The translations under genes were made by a program, and so were the position numbers. The notes under the pieces were generated by a model. That model was given only the letters and a program-made list of their open reading frames with translations. It was not told the DNA's origin and did no database searches. A DNA stretch of 64,000 bases from Candidatus Obscuribacter phosphatis. Lineage in GTDB: Bacteria > Cyanobacteriota > Vampirovibrionia > Obscuribacterales > Obscuribacteraceae. Positions 17,758-25,528 of the stretch are shown here, one piece after another (the first letter of the stretch is position 1; the number at the start of each line of letters is the position of its first letter). The stretch spans positions 1,960,599 through 2,024,598 of the forward strand of contig MOYA01000001.1 in assembly GCA_001899315.1 (NCBI GenBank), read 5' to 3'.

Positions 17758-17895
17758 GATGTCGGGTCGAAGGCCCAGGTTATCGACTTCCAATCGACAG
17801 GTCGCGGGTTCGAATCCCGCCGCAGGTTTTGGAAACAAGACAGGCGTAGCTCAGCGGTAGAGCGGTTTTATCTGGTCCAATCCTTATCCGACATC
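17758..17895 (+). ncRNA. Y-RNA-like (YrlA-type) ncRNA with a circularly permuted tRNA-like module
   Basis: Closing stem GATGTCGG (17758-17765) pairs with CCGACATC (17888-17895). A purine-rich internal loop (GTCGAA) follows, then a second helix GGcCCAG/CTGGtCC (17772-17778 with 17872-17878); together they resemble the Ro-binding end of Y RNAs. Inside is a tRNA cloverleaf in permuted order. Anticodon-type arm: stem TCGA/TCGA, 7-nt loop CTTCCAA. Variable loop: AGGTC. T-arm: GCGGG-TTCGAAT-CCCGC, 17804-17820. Acceptor-like stem: CGC/GCG plus GTTTTG/CAAGAC, closed by GAAA. Then TA and the D-arm GCTC-AGCGGTA-GAGC, 17849-17863. Its position right after the TROVE gene, a consensus promoter and a TTTT run after the closing stem all support a real gene. 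Known Salmonella YrlA also has a tRNA-like module. Confidence 0.88.
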
Positions 17896-17903
17896 TTTTA
17901 ATT

Positions 17904-17963
17904 GACCGGGACGATTTCTGAGGGTTATTGCCAAACACTCCCTCAGTTGATTTTTGACCGGTC
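17904..17963. other. Nested hairpin downstream of the Y-RNA-like gene
   Basis: Outer stem GACCGG (17904-17909) with CCGGTC (17958-17963) encloses CTGAGGG (17918-17924) with CCCTCAG (17940-17946). It could be a bidirectional terminator between the ncRNA and the convergent protease gene, or another small RNA. There is no clear U-run on either strand. Confidence 0.4.
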
Positions 17964-18164
17964 TACCATTTCAAGTCGATTGAGTTTAGTGATACCAAGC
18001 TCCTTCGGCTAGTCTTGGCATACTTAGTTCTGCGTCTATAGATCTGCCTTCATAAATTCGTTGGCAGTGAATCAAGAAGTCTAAATGGTACTTGGCTAAG
18101 TGTCTTTTCTGGCTGCAATCTGTCCAGAATTCAGCCCAAAAGAAATTCTTACTTTCTATAAGAT

Positions 18165-19880
18165 CTACTTTCTGTCGGTGCTAATCGCCATACCATCAAA
18201 TCGGGCGTTGACCTCAGGCAGAGGCAACTTAAAGAGACCATCATCGACTCCGTCACTGTATTTCTCTGCAGTCGGTTCTCCGTCGCCCCAAGGGTTGTAC
18301 AAAGTCACCTCGCCAGTCTGCTTGTCATAATCTACGACGCCATAAACATGATTGGTGGCAAGACCCAATTGTTTAACCGAATAGGGGCTCGGCACCTTTT
18401 GCCCATTGACGGTAGCGTTCTCATAAGAACTAACCGCCACAAAATCACCTTGAGCCAAGGCTTGCTCGATTGTAGCGGCAAGTTCGCCGCCTGAATATGT
18501 TCTAGGATTAGAAACAAGAGGATCACTGGGTGAAAGAACAGCACCAACATCTTCCAAAGTAGCGCCAAAAGGTACAGCAAGATGAGGTAAACCTTGATGC
18601 TGCTCTGTCTTTCTCGCCATATATGCTCCAAATGCCTTTTCTAACAGAGGCGCCCAATAGCCATGTTCAGTACCGCCGCCGAATCTTGCCAATTCTGTCG
18701 CTGTAGGGGCTTCTACAGTTACAGGATTTTCTGGATCAGCAGGAAAAGTAATTGTGTAAGTCGTCCGCCCGGATGAGTCAGCCTCATTGACTGTAATCAT
18801 ATCTAGAATTTTCTTCTTACCGGCCTCGGTAGCAGCTAGAGAAGCCAGCGGTCCAAGAAAATAGCAGTCACCAAGCCCCTCTTGATTAACGCCTTGCGGC
18901 ACTATGCTCTCAATAGGTGACTCGTCTGCAAAAAGCACATCGCTTGCTTCGCTCAAGCGGTCCGCGTGCTCTAGCAGCGAAGCGTTGATGTCATGCAACT
19001 TTCGAGGCAATAAGCCATCTATATGCTCAAAGGATTTCTCTAGGTCAGCTCTGGTAATTCCATTATTCTCAATGAACCACTCGTCATTACTGGCAGAAAT
19101 AATGGTATCCCAGTTTTCTTGTAACTGACTCTTTAGCATAGAAGGCTGCACCTTCTCATACACACCTTTGACGCCTTGGAACTGCCCTACCTCATCCCAA
19201 GAGATAGAGCCATCAGTATTTTGATCAAGCTGATCAAAAATAGCAACTGCTGCAGGTTTAAGGTAGCTAGTTCCCGAAAGAAAGTCTTTGGATGACGGCG
19301 ACAATATATCATAGATCCTAGAATCAACTATCTTAGTACGGTAGTCCGGCACCTCAAGTTCGAACTGTAACAAGCCTTTCGCATAAGCCTCTGGATCTAC
19401 TACATACTGACCAGCAAGGCTAAGCGCGTCGCCAGCCATTTCGATATCGGCAGCTGTAACAAGCCCGGCACCCTCGCTGAGTCCTTGTATAGAAAAGAGA
19501 GTCAAATCAGAAAAATGTTTATTGATTGTCGCCAATACAATCGCATCACGACCAGTTATATCGGTTGAAGCAAAAGCACTCTCAATTTCGCCTTTACTCA
19601 TTGCACCATCATAATCTGTATCTACCTTAGGCAAGAGAGCCTTAGCCACCTCGCCGAAATCGGACGGATAAATATTAGAGAACTCCAGCACTGGCTCGCT
19701 TTCGCTTGACGAAGCCAGGGATTTGTTTCCCCCACCAGCTACATTTTGTTCAAGAGATGGGGCTGACACTCGGCTAGGCGCATAGACTTCATCAAAGAGT
19801 CTGCTCGCATTGTCCACAGAACTATCGCTTAACCTGCCAGGTTCCGACATATGGTCATGAGAAGCAATGATATCCGACAT
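18165..19880 (-). CDS. Calpain-family cysteine protease with EF-hand-like calcium sites
   Basis: A 571-residue protein from the ATG at 19880. Calpain (C2) catalytic triad: Cys in EGLGDCYFLGPLASLA (about 340), His in LATNHVYGVVDYD (about 522) and Asn in VTLYNPWGDGEP (about 541). The N-terminal half carries two calcium-loop sequences (DTDYDGAMSKGEIE near 82-95 and DQNTDGSISWDEVG near 234-247), so calcium control of proteolysis is plausible. I see no signal peptide; the first 60 residues look disordered, so it could be cytoplasmic or exported by a non-Sec route. Bacterial calpains are uncommon and their targets mostly unknown. The gene upstream may be its partner. Confidence 0.92.
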   Translation of the reverse strand: MSDIIASHDHMSEPGRLSDSSVDNASRLFDEVYAPSRVSAPSLEQNVAGGGNKSLASSSESEPVLEFSNIYPSDFGEVAKALLPKVDTDYDGAMSKGEIESAFASTDITGRDAIVLATINKHFSDLTLFSIQGLSEGAGLVTAADIEMAGDALSLAGQYVVDPEAYAKGLLQFELEVPDYRTKIVDSRIYDILSPSSKDFLSGTSYLKPAAVAIFDQLDQNTDGSISWDEVGQFQGVKGVYEKVQPSMLKSQLQENWDTIISASNDEWFIENNGITRADLEKSFEHIDGLLPRKLHDINASLLEHADRLSEASDVLFADESPIESIVPQGVNQEGLGDCYFLGPLASLAATEAGKKKILDMITVNEADSSGRTTYTITFPADPENPVTVEAPTATELARFGGGTEHGYWAPLLEKAFGAYMARKTEQHQGLPHLAVPFGATLEDVGAVLSPSDPLVSNPRTYSGGELAATIEQALAQGDFVAVSSYENATVNGQKVPSPYSVKQLGLATNHVYGVVDYDKQTGEVTLYNPWGDGEPTAEKYSDGVDDGLFKLPLPEVNARFDGMAISTDRK

Positions 19881-20024
19881 AGTAAAACCGCCCACTTAAG
19901 AAAACAGATAAATTACTCTGTAAATAAGTAGGATAGCGAGTCGATGAAACCAGACAGTGACCTTTTCGTGACCGAGTTGTGACTACAACTCTAACTTCAA
20001 AACAATTACTGAAAGAGCCCTGCC

Positions 20025-20084
20025 AGAAATAGCACTGGAAGAAATAGCACTGGAAGAGATAGCACGGGCAGAAATAACAATGAC
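20025..20084. repeat. Four 15-bp tandem repeats
   Basis: The unit AGAAATAGCACTGGA occurs twice exactly (20025-20054) and then twice diverged (to 20084). It is non-coding and lies about 145-205 bp upstream of the calpain-like gene start, between that gene and the unknown gene before it. Confidence 0.7.
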
Positions 20085-20125
20085 AAATTTCAGACCGCCA
20101 GAGCCCAAGTTTTCAGCTAAAGAAA

Positions 20126-20590
20126 CTAGTCAGACCCTAGTCCACCCATCGGCAGGTAATAACCAGCGTCCCCATGTTGGAATACTTGAAACGCCCGCCA
20201 AGGGTCTATTTCAATATTAGACTCGTGGTCTCTGGCTCGCTCCTCCGGGGTGCGCACACCGTAGAGGGAAGAATATGCAACATTGGTGTGTAAACGAACA
20301 AGATCGTCAGACTCTCTATCCCAGAAAGACTTCTTGAACCTGATGTCTGTGACATTGCCGTCCTTGTCTCGTTCTATCTCGGCATTAGGCAAGGGGGTAA
20401 AGAGGTCGTCTTCTATTTTCTCAAGCTCTACCGCTACAGCCTTCATTTTCTTCGGGTCGTTTATCAAAGCGTGCGCTTCTTCAGAAAATTTCTTGAAGGC
20501 GGCGCCTTTATCGTCAGGATTAGCGATTAGCTCTTTGGCCATCTCTTCTAGTTGCATGGCTTTATGATGAGCATTGAAATTATCAGGCAT
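20126..20590 (-). CDS. Unknown small soluble protein upstream of the calpain gene
   Basis: A 154-residue protein with no recognised family. It opens with an alpha-helical, charged N-terminus (HHKAMQLEEMAKELIANP) and continues with helices to about residue 65. A strand-rich part (AEIERDKDGNVTDIRFKKS) follows, then a Gly-rich end (GYYLPMGGLGSD). There is no signal peptide or membrane segment. It lies about 245 bp upstream of the calpain-like gene in the same direction and could be its inhibitor or chaperone; only context supports that. Confidence 0.7.
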   Translation of the reverse strand: MPDNFNAHHKAMQLEEMAKELIANPDDKGAAFKKFSEEAHALINDPKKMKAVAVELEKIEDDLFTPLPNAEIERDKDGNVTDIRFKKSFWDRESDDLVRLHTNVAYSSLYGVRTPEERARDHESNIEIDPWRAFQVFQHGDAGYYLPMGGLGSD

Positions 20591-20775
20591 AGAAAAATAA
20601 CCTCATTGAAGAGTTGGTGTAACACGGCAGACTTATTGATTTTGGTAATGGCTCGAAGAAAGCGGCAATAGCCTTTCGATGCAGGCACTATAAACGACAA
20701 TCTGTGTCGGTAACATGGCGGGCTTTATTAAAAATCTTGGCAGAGACTTCATTCTTGCTCGATAGCAGAAAGCCG

Positions 20776-20818
20776 AAAAAAAACTTGCAGATCGAAAGAT
20801 ACTAAGTAGTATTTGATC
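20776..20818 (-). terminator. Intrinsic terminator of the pfp-ribD-miaB-TPR operon
   Basis: Read on the minus strand, GATC...GATC encloses an ATACTA/TAGTAT-type stem (20790-20818), followed after a short gap by eight T (20783-20776). It lies 20 bp after the TPR gene stop. Confidence 0.55.
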
Positions 20819-20837
20819 TTTCTCTCAGCAAGCAGTC

Positions 20838-21587
20838 CTAAAACAGCTCGTTTCCTTGCTTGCGCAAGAGCTCGTCCATAAGCGCCTTATCTTTCTTGGC
20901 CAAATCTTTGTTGCCTGTCTTTTCATGACATTTAAGGCGCAGTTCAAGAGCCCTGGTCAAAGATTTCTCGCTCTTCATCGAACAACATATGTCTAAGTCT
21001 TTGATGGCCAAGGCATATTTGCCTTGCTTGAAATAGTTGGAAGCTCGAAAGTAGTACAACCAGAACCCATCTGGATTAAACTTAAGAGCTTCGCTGTATT
21101 GTTCGATGGCTTTGTTCTGGTCACCCAGCTCGCTATACCAAGTGGCTCGATCTTGATACCAAACCCAAGCTATTTTTGAGAAATCTTTGTCGCCGACCTT
21201 GATGCCGCGCACTGCCTTATCTGAATAGCCGAGTGCGCCTCTAAAGTCACCAAGTTCACTGGCTATTCGTGCCCGAGCCATATAAGCAGTTCTATAGCCT
21301 GGCGCCAGTTTGATTGCCTTATCAACATCAAGCTTTGCCTTTTCTATCTGCTCTAAGCCTAGATAGGCTTCTCCTCTTTTGCAATAGTAAGAGGCATTGT
21401 TGGGACTGATACTAATTAGTTTGTCATAAAGCGGAATCGCTTTGGCCATTTGCTGGCGACTAAAGTAGTTTTCGGCATCGGCTTGCAACCGTTGTAAGCC
21501 CTGGGCCAATAGCGGCATCGACCATGATGACGACAAAAATAGTGCAAGCGATGACATCAGAATAATTCTGAATAGTCGACGACGCAT
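20838..21587 (-). CDS. Secreted TPR-repeat protein
   Basis: A 249-residue protein. An N-terminal signal peptide (basic MRRR, a hydrophobic stretch to about residue 25, then MPLLAQG) precedes about five TPR units starting near residue 35 (for example YYCKRGEAYLGLEQIEKAKLDVDKA). It is probably a periplasmic protein-interaction scaffold. It starts immediately after the miaB stop, so it is cotranscribed with miaB, although no functional link is evident. Confidence 0.85.
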   Translation of the reverse strand: MRRRLFRIILMSSLALFLSSSWSMPLLAQGLQRLQADAENYFSRQQMAKAIPLYDKLISISPNNASYYCKRGEAYLGLEQIEKAKLDVDKAIKLAPGYRTAYMARARIASELGDFRGALGYSDKAVRGIKVGDKDFSKIAWVWYQDRATWYSELGDQNKAIEQYSEALKFNPDGFWLYYFRASNYFKQGKYALAIKDLDICCSMKSEKSLTRALELRLKCHEKTGNKDLAKKDKALMDELLRKQGNELF

Positions 21588-23027
21588 CTATCTTTTGCTT
21601 AACTCTATGGCGACCGGAACGGCAGTCTCGCTCTCAGTGTGGCATGACTCGGACGAAAGCGAATCTTCTGAGATATAAGACTCTAAGTGTTCTCCGTGAG
21701 CCCCTTTAAGTGCCCCCCTTAAAGCCCATGGATTAGCAGCCACGATCTCGACATCGATAAGCTGACCAATCAAGCTTTCAGGACCTTCAAAGTTGACTGT
21801 CTTATTGGTGCGTGTGCGTCCCATCAGTCGGTTCATGCCGCGGCTGGAGCGCCCTTCCACAAGAATCTCAACTTCTTTGCCGAGCAATCTCTTATTGATG
21901 CGATGCGAGACCTCGCCGACCACGGTGTTGAGGAAGCGCAGACGTTCGTACTTCTCTTCCTCTGGAACTTGTCCTTCCCAGTTTGCCGAAGGTGTATGTT
22001 GTCTGGGTGAATAGGCGGCGGTATTGGCCACATCAAAAGCCAAATCTTCCACCAGCCTGACTGTGTTCATAAATTCTTCTTCGGTCTCGCCAGGGAAGCC
22101 GACGATCAAATCAGTGGTGATGGCAGCATCTGGTATTCGGGAGCGAATTTCATCTACTTTGCGCTTGTAAAAGTCTACGTTATAGCCTCTGGCCATGCGG
22201 CGCAAGGTGCGATCGTCACCGGCTTGAATCGGAATATGGAAATACTCACAAGCTGTCGGCAGCTCTTTAACAGCATCGATAATTTCAACATTTAGATCAC
22301 GCGGATGACCGGTGACGAAACGCAGTCTCTTTATCGACTCTAACTCAGGGGCAGAAAGATTCCGCAGTAGATGGCCAAGATGAATTTTAGGATTCAAATC
22401 ATGACCATAGGCGGTGACGTTCTGACCAAGCAGGGTCACTTCTTTATAGCCAGATTGAGCGAGGCTCTTCACCTCATCAAAAATAGACTCTGGAGAACGG
22501 CTCTTCTCACGACCTCTTACGTAAGGCACGATGCAATATGTGCAGTTATAGTCGCAGCCATAGATTATCGAAACCCAAGCGCTAATATCGTTAAGGCGCA
22601 CCACAGGGGTTTCGGGCAGATCATCGGGCAATTCTTGAAAGATTTCCACCACTTTCTCGCCGCCCTGCGCGCGCTGCACAAGTTCGGGTAGACGATAGAG
22701 ATTGTGGGTACCAAAAACCAAGTCGACATAGGGTGCGCGGCGACGCATCGATTCGCCGGCGTCTTGGGCGACACAACCACCGACAGCGATTAACGAACCA
22801 GGACGGGCTTCTTTATAGCCGCGCCAGGCGCCGAGATAACTATAGACTTTGTCTTCCGCCCCTTCCCTGATGGCACAGGTGTTTAAGATCATCAGGTCAG
22901 CGCCCTTAATCTCGGGGGTAGGCTCATAGCCAATTTCATCCAACAAACCGAGCATATGCTCAGAGTCAGACTTATTCATCTGGCAGCCGAAGGTCTCGAC
23001 ATATACTTTCTTTTTCTTATCGTTCAT
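21588..23027 (-). CDS. miaB: tRNA-2-methylthio-N6-dimethylallyladenosine synthase
   Basis: Radical-SAM methylthiotransferase that adds a methylthio group to i6A37 in tRNAs reading UNN codons. Order: N-terminal UPF0004 domain with the auxiliary Fe-S cysteines (FGCQMNKSDS, NTCAIREGAE, VGGCVAQ), the radical-SAM core with the triad in GCDYNCTYCIVPYVRG, and a C-terminal TRAM domain (about residues 375-440). Its 479 residues include a C-terminal extension of roughly 35 beyond the TRAM domain. It lies 63 bp after ribD in the same operon. Confidence 0.95.
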   Translation of the reverse strand: MNDKKKKVYVETFGCQMNKSDSEHMLGLLDEIGYEPTPEIKGADLMILNTCAIREGAEDKVYSYLGAWRGYKEARPGSLIAVGGCVAQDAGESMRRRAPYVDLVFGTHNLYRLPELVQRAQGGEKVVEIFQELPDDLPETPVVRLNDISAWVSIIYGCDYNCTYCIVPYVRGREKSRSPESIFDEVKSLAQSGYKEVTLLGQNVTAYGHDLNPKIHLGHLLRNLSAPELESIKRLRFVTGHPRDLNVEIIDAVKELPTACEYFHIPIQAGDDRTLRRMARGYNVDFYKRKVDEIRSRIPDAAITTDLIVGFPGETEEEFMNTVRLVEDLAFDVANTAAYSPRQHTPSANWEGQVPEEEKYERLRFLNTVVGEVSHRINKRLLGKEVEILVEGRSSRGMNRLMGRTRTNKTVNFEGPESLIGQLIDVEIVAANPWALRGALKGAHGEHLESYISEDSLSSESCHTESETAVPVAIELSKR

Positions 23028-23090
23028 GGCTATAAGTATATAAGTAGTCAGTATGCGACGGGTTAGAGCGAGCTAAGATGCCCTCAGAAC

Positions 23091-24209
23091 TTAGCTTTTC
23101 AAGAGCGGCTGTTCTAAAAACTGCTTGCGCCCTTTGCAATAGCCGGTGACGAGCAGGTCCGGCAAAACTTCCTCATAGCGCACCTCTTCTAGTTCGACGA
23201 TATCGTCTAAACTACGCCCCTTGTCTGAGGCGAGAACCGGTCTTGACCCACTAGAGACAAGCATCTTTGGCGCCATGAACCAATAAATTTGGTCCACCAA
23301 ATTAGCATCGAGTAAAGCACCAGCCAGCACCCCACCGCCTTCCACCAATAGGCGCCTGACCCCCTTTGCGGCAAGAGTGGCAAGGCAGTCTTTCAAGTCA
23401 TAACCGCCGTCTTCTCTAATCTTGAGAGGCATAAACTCAGCCTTATCAGGTTTTATGCCCGTCGCCGAGGGCAACGAAAAAATAAAAGTATCGCTCTGTC
23501 CGTCAAATATTTTGGCTTTTTCGTCTAAAGTCAAATGCGGGTCGACAACCACCCGTCGAGGCTGCCGCGAGATTGGCAAGCCATCGCGCACAGTCAAACT
23601 GGGATCATCAAGCCGGGCAGTGGCCGCCCCCACCATGATCGCATCACATTCGCGGCGCAGTTTCTGCACCCTCTCTAAAGCCGCCGCAGCAGTGATATAA
23701 CGACTGCGTCCGCTCTGATCGGCAATGCGCCCATCAAGTGTGCAAGCCATTTTTAGCTCGACCCAAGGCAGACCGCATTCCATCACTCTAAAGAAACCAC
23801 GGTTGAGATATCGGCACTGATCAGCCAAAACCCCCACGGTTACATCTATACCAGCTTCGCGCAGACGAGCGATACCGCCGCCGTTTACCTTGACATTACT
23901 ATCTTGCACCCCGACCACCACTCTTTTGATGCCGGCGGCAATTACTGCGTCGGCACAAGGCGGGGTGCGTCCATAATGACTGCAGGGCTCGAGATTGACA
24001 TAAAGAGTAGCGCCCTTGGCTCTTTCAGCAGCGGCAACCAGAGCGTTTGGTTCGGCATGGGGCAGACCGGCTCTTTCATGGTGCCCACGCCCTACTATTT
24101 CGCCATCGGCAACTATCACTGCACCAACCAGGGGGTTTGGCGCTGTCTGCCCGGCGGCTTTCTGAGCCAGGTCTAGGCAGATTGACATAAAGTATTCGTC
24201 TTGAGACAT
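23091..24209 (-). CDS. ribD: Bifunctional riboflavin biosynthesis deaminase/reductase
   Basis: Deaminates and then reduces the ring-opened pyrimidine intermediate of riboflavin synthesis. The N-terminal deaminase domain has its zinc site (GLPHAEPNAL and PCSHYGRTPPC). The C-terminal RibD-type reductase domain includes WVELKMACTLDGRIAD, MVGAATARLDDPSLTVR and LLVEGGGVLAGALL. At 372 residues it is the normal length. It follows the phosphofructokinase gene by 4 bp, so the two are cotranscribed. Confidence 0.95.
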   Translation of the reverse strand: MSQDEYFMSICLDLAQKAAGQTAPNPLVGAVIVADGEIVGRGHHERAGLPHAEPNALVAAAERAKGATLYVNLEPCSHYGRTPPCADAVIAAGIKRVVVGVQDSNVKVNGGGIARLREAGIDVTVGVLADQCRYLNRGFFRVMECGLPWVELKMACTLDGRIADQSGRSRYITAAAALERVQKLRRECDAIMVGAATARLDDPSLTVRDGLPISRQPRRVVVDPHLTLDEKAKIFDGQSDTFIFSLPSATGIKPDKAEFMPLKIREDGGYDLKDCLATLAAKGVRRLLVEGGGVLAGALLDANLVDQIYWFMAPKMLVSSGSRPVLASDKGRSLDDIVELEEVRYEEVLPDLLVTGYCKGRKQFLEQPLLKS

Positions 24210-24213
24210 GGCT

Positions 24214-25242
24214 TTAGCCGAAGAAGACTTCAGCGACCTTGTATATATCCATATCGAGCGTCTTGAGGCTATTTACAGCATCTTCAATCGGCACATCAAC
24301 CAAGGTATTGCCATGCAATGCCACCATGGTGCCAAACTTTTTCTGATGGACCAAGTCGGCGGCAAGCACACCATATCTAGTGGCAAGCACCCGGTCAAAA
24401 GCAGTCGGTGAGCCGCCTCTTTGAATATGACCTAAAGTGGTCGAGCGGGTTTCAAAACCAGTTTCTTTCTCGATATGTTTTGCCAAAATTTCGCCGATAC
24501 CGCCCAGTCTGACATGACCAAAAGCGTCGACTTCTCTTTCCGGATTGACTTGTTCGTCATCAAACTTGGCGCCTTCGGCCACGACTACGATCGAGAAGTC
24601 ACGACCACGGGCATGCCTTTGTTTGATTGAGTTTATGACAGCGGTCAAATTGATGGGGCGCTCGGGCACCAAGATAAAGTCAGCACCACCAGCGATACCG
24701 CCATAGCAGGCGATCCAACCGGCATTTCGTCCCATTACTTCGCAGACCAAGACTCGGTTATGCGACTCGGCAGTGGTGTGCAGACGGTCAAGGGCTTCAG
24801 CCACAATATTTACAGCGGTATCAAAACCGAAGGCGACATCGGTGGCGTTTATGTCATTGTCAATAGTTTTGGGAACACAAACCAAGTTGAGATTATGTTC
24901 TTTATATAGTCTGTTGGCCACACCACAAGTGTCTTCACCGCCAACCACAATAAGAGCATCTAGCCGATGCTTCTCCATATTCTCTTTAATGCGCTCTGGT
25001 CCTCTTTCCACCTTAAACGGATTAGTGCGCGAAGTTCTCAGAATTGTGCCGCCCCGATGAATCAGACCACCGGTGGAATGCATGGTCAAGGGCATGACCA
25101 TGTTTTCAATAACGCCTCTGAAACCTTCAAGAAAGCCAACCACTTCCGAGCCGTATTCTTTGACCGAGCGCCGCACTACAGCCCTCAATACAGCATTCAA
25201 ACCAGGGCAATCGCCGCCGCCTGTGAGGATACCGATGCGCAT
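24214..25242 (-). CDS. pfp: 6-phosphofructokinase, pyrophosphate-type specificity residues
   Basis: Phosphorylates fructose 6-phosphate at the committing step of glycolysis. Motifs: GGGDCPGLNAVLRAVV at the N-terminus, VGGEDTCGVA, VPKTIDNDI, MGRNAGWIA and TLGHIQRGG. Two positions decide the phosphoryl donor. The residue matching E. coli Gly104 is Asp (GGEDT) and the one matching Gly124 is Lys (PKTIDND); this Asp/Lys pair is characteristic of pyrophosphate-dependent enzymes such as the Amycolatopsis one. I therefore infer a PPi-dependent, reversible enzyme. Its 342 residues fit this clade. It is the first gene of a four-gene leftward operon. Confidence 0.9.
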   Translation of the reverse strand: MRIGILTGGGDCPGLNAVLRAVVRRSVKEYGSEVVGFLEGFRGVIENMVMPLTMHSTGGLIHRGGTILRTSRTNPFKVERGPERIKENMEKHRLDALIVVGGEDTCGVANRLYKEHNLNLVCVPKTIDNDINATDVAFGFDTAVNIVAEALDRLHTTAESHNRVLVCEVMGRNAGWIACYGGIAGGADFILVPERPINLTAVINSIKQRHARGRDFSIVVVAEGAKFDDEQVNPEREVDAFGHVRLGGIGEILAKHIEKETGFETRSTTLGHIQRGGSPTAFDRVLATRYGVLAADLVHQKKFGTMVALHGNTLVDVPIEDAVNSLKTLDMDIYKVAEVFFG

Positions 25243-25528
25243 TCAATAGTGTCCTATGATCAGAGCTAATTTACTTGGTCTGGTGGGCTTCCGGAATGAG
25301 CCTCCCTTTGAACCGCTTCGTTTACCAAAGGGTAGACAAGAGATGCTCAAGGAGCTTACCTTGGGTTTGAAAAGATAAGTATAGGTCGGCAAGGCTTTCG
25401 TTTAGCATGCAAGGACCAATTTCACTTAACTATTGGATAAAAACCTAAAGGTCGCGGCTGCACCTATCTTTTTGTCGTACATTTAGAGACTGTTTAAGCC
25501 ATTAGTGCATCAGTGAGGTCGACATACA

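Noticed and set aside
17804-17863. A normal tRNA gene next to the TROVE gene
   Set aside because: T-arm precedes D-arm and the acceptor stem is closed by a GAAA loop, so it cannot be a functional tRNA.
17964-18090. TACCATTT paired with AAATGGTA as the closing stem of a second Y RNA
   Set aside because: An 8-nt complement over about 120 nt is expected by chance in a region this size, and no T- or D-arm is present inside.
24214-25242. ATP-dependent PfkA
   Set aside because: Asp and Lys at the donor-specificity positions fit the pyrophosphate type better; left open pending assay.
25304-25332. CCCTTTG...CAAAGGG inverted repeat upstream of sucC
   Set aside because: Seven pairs with a 15-nt loop and no clear relation to a promoter; not enough to call an element.
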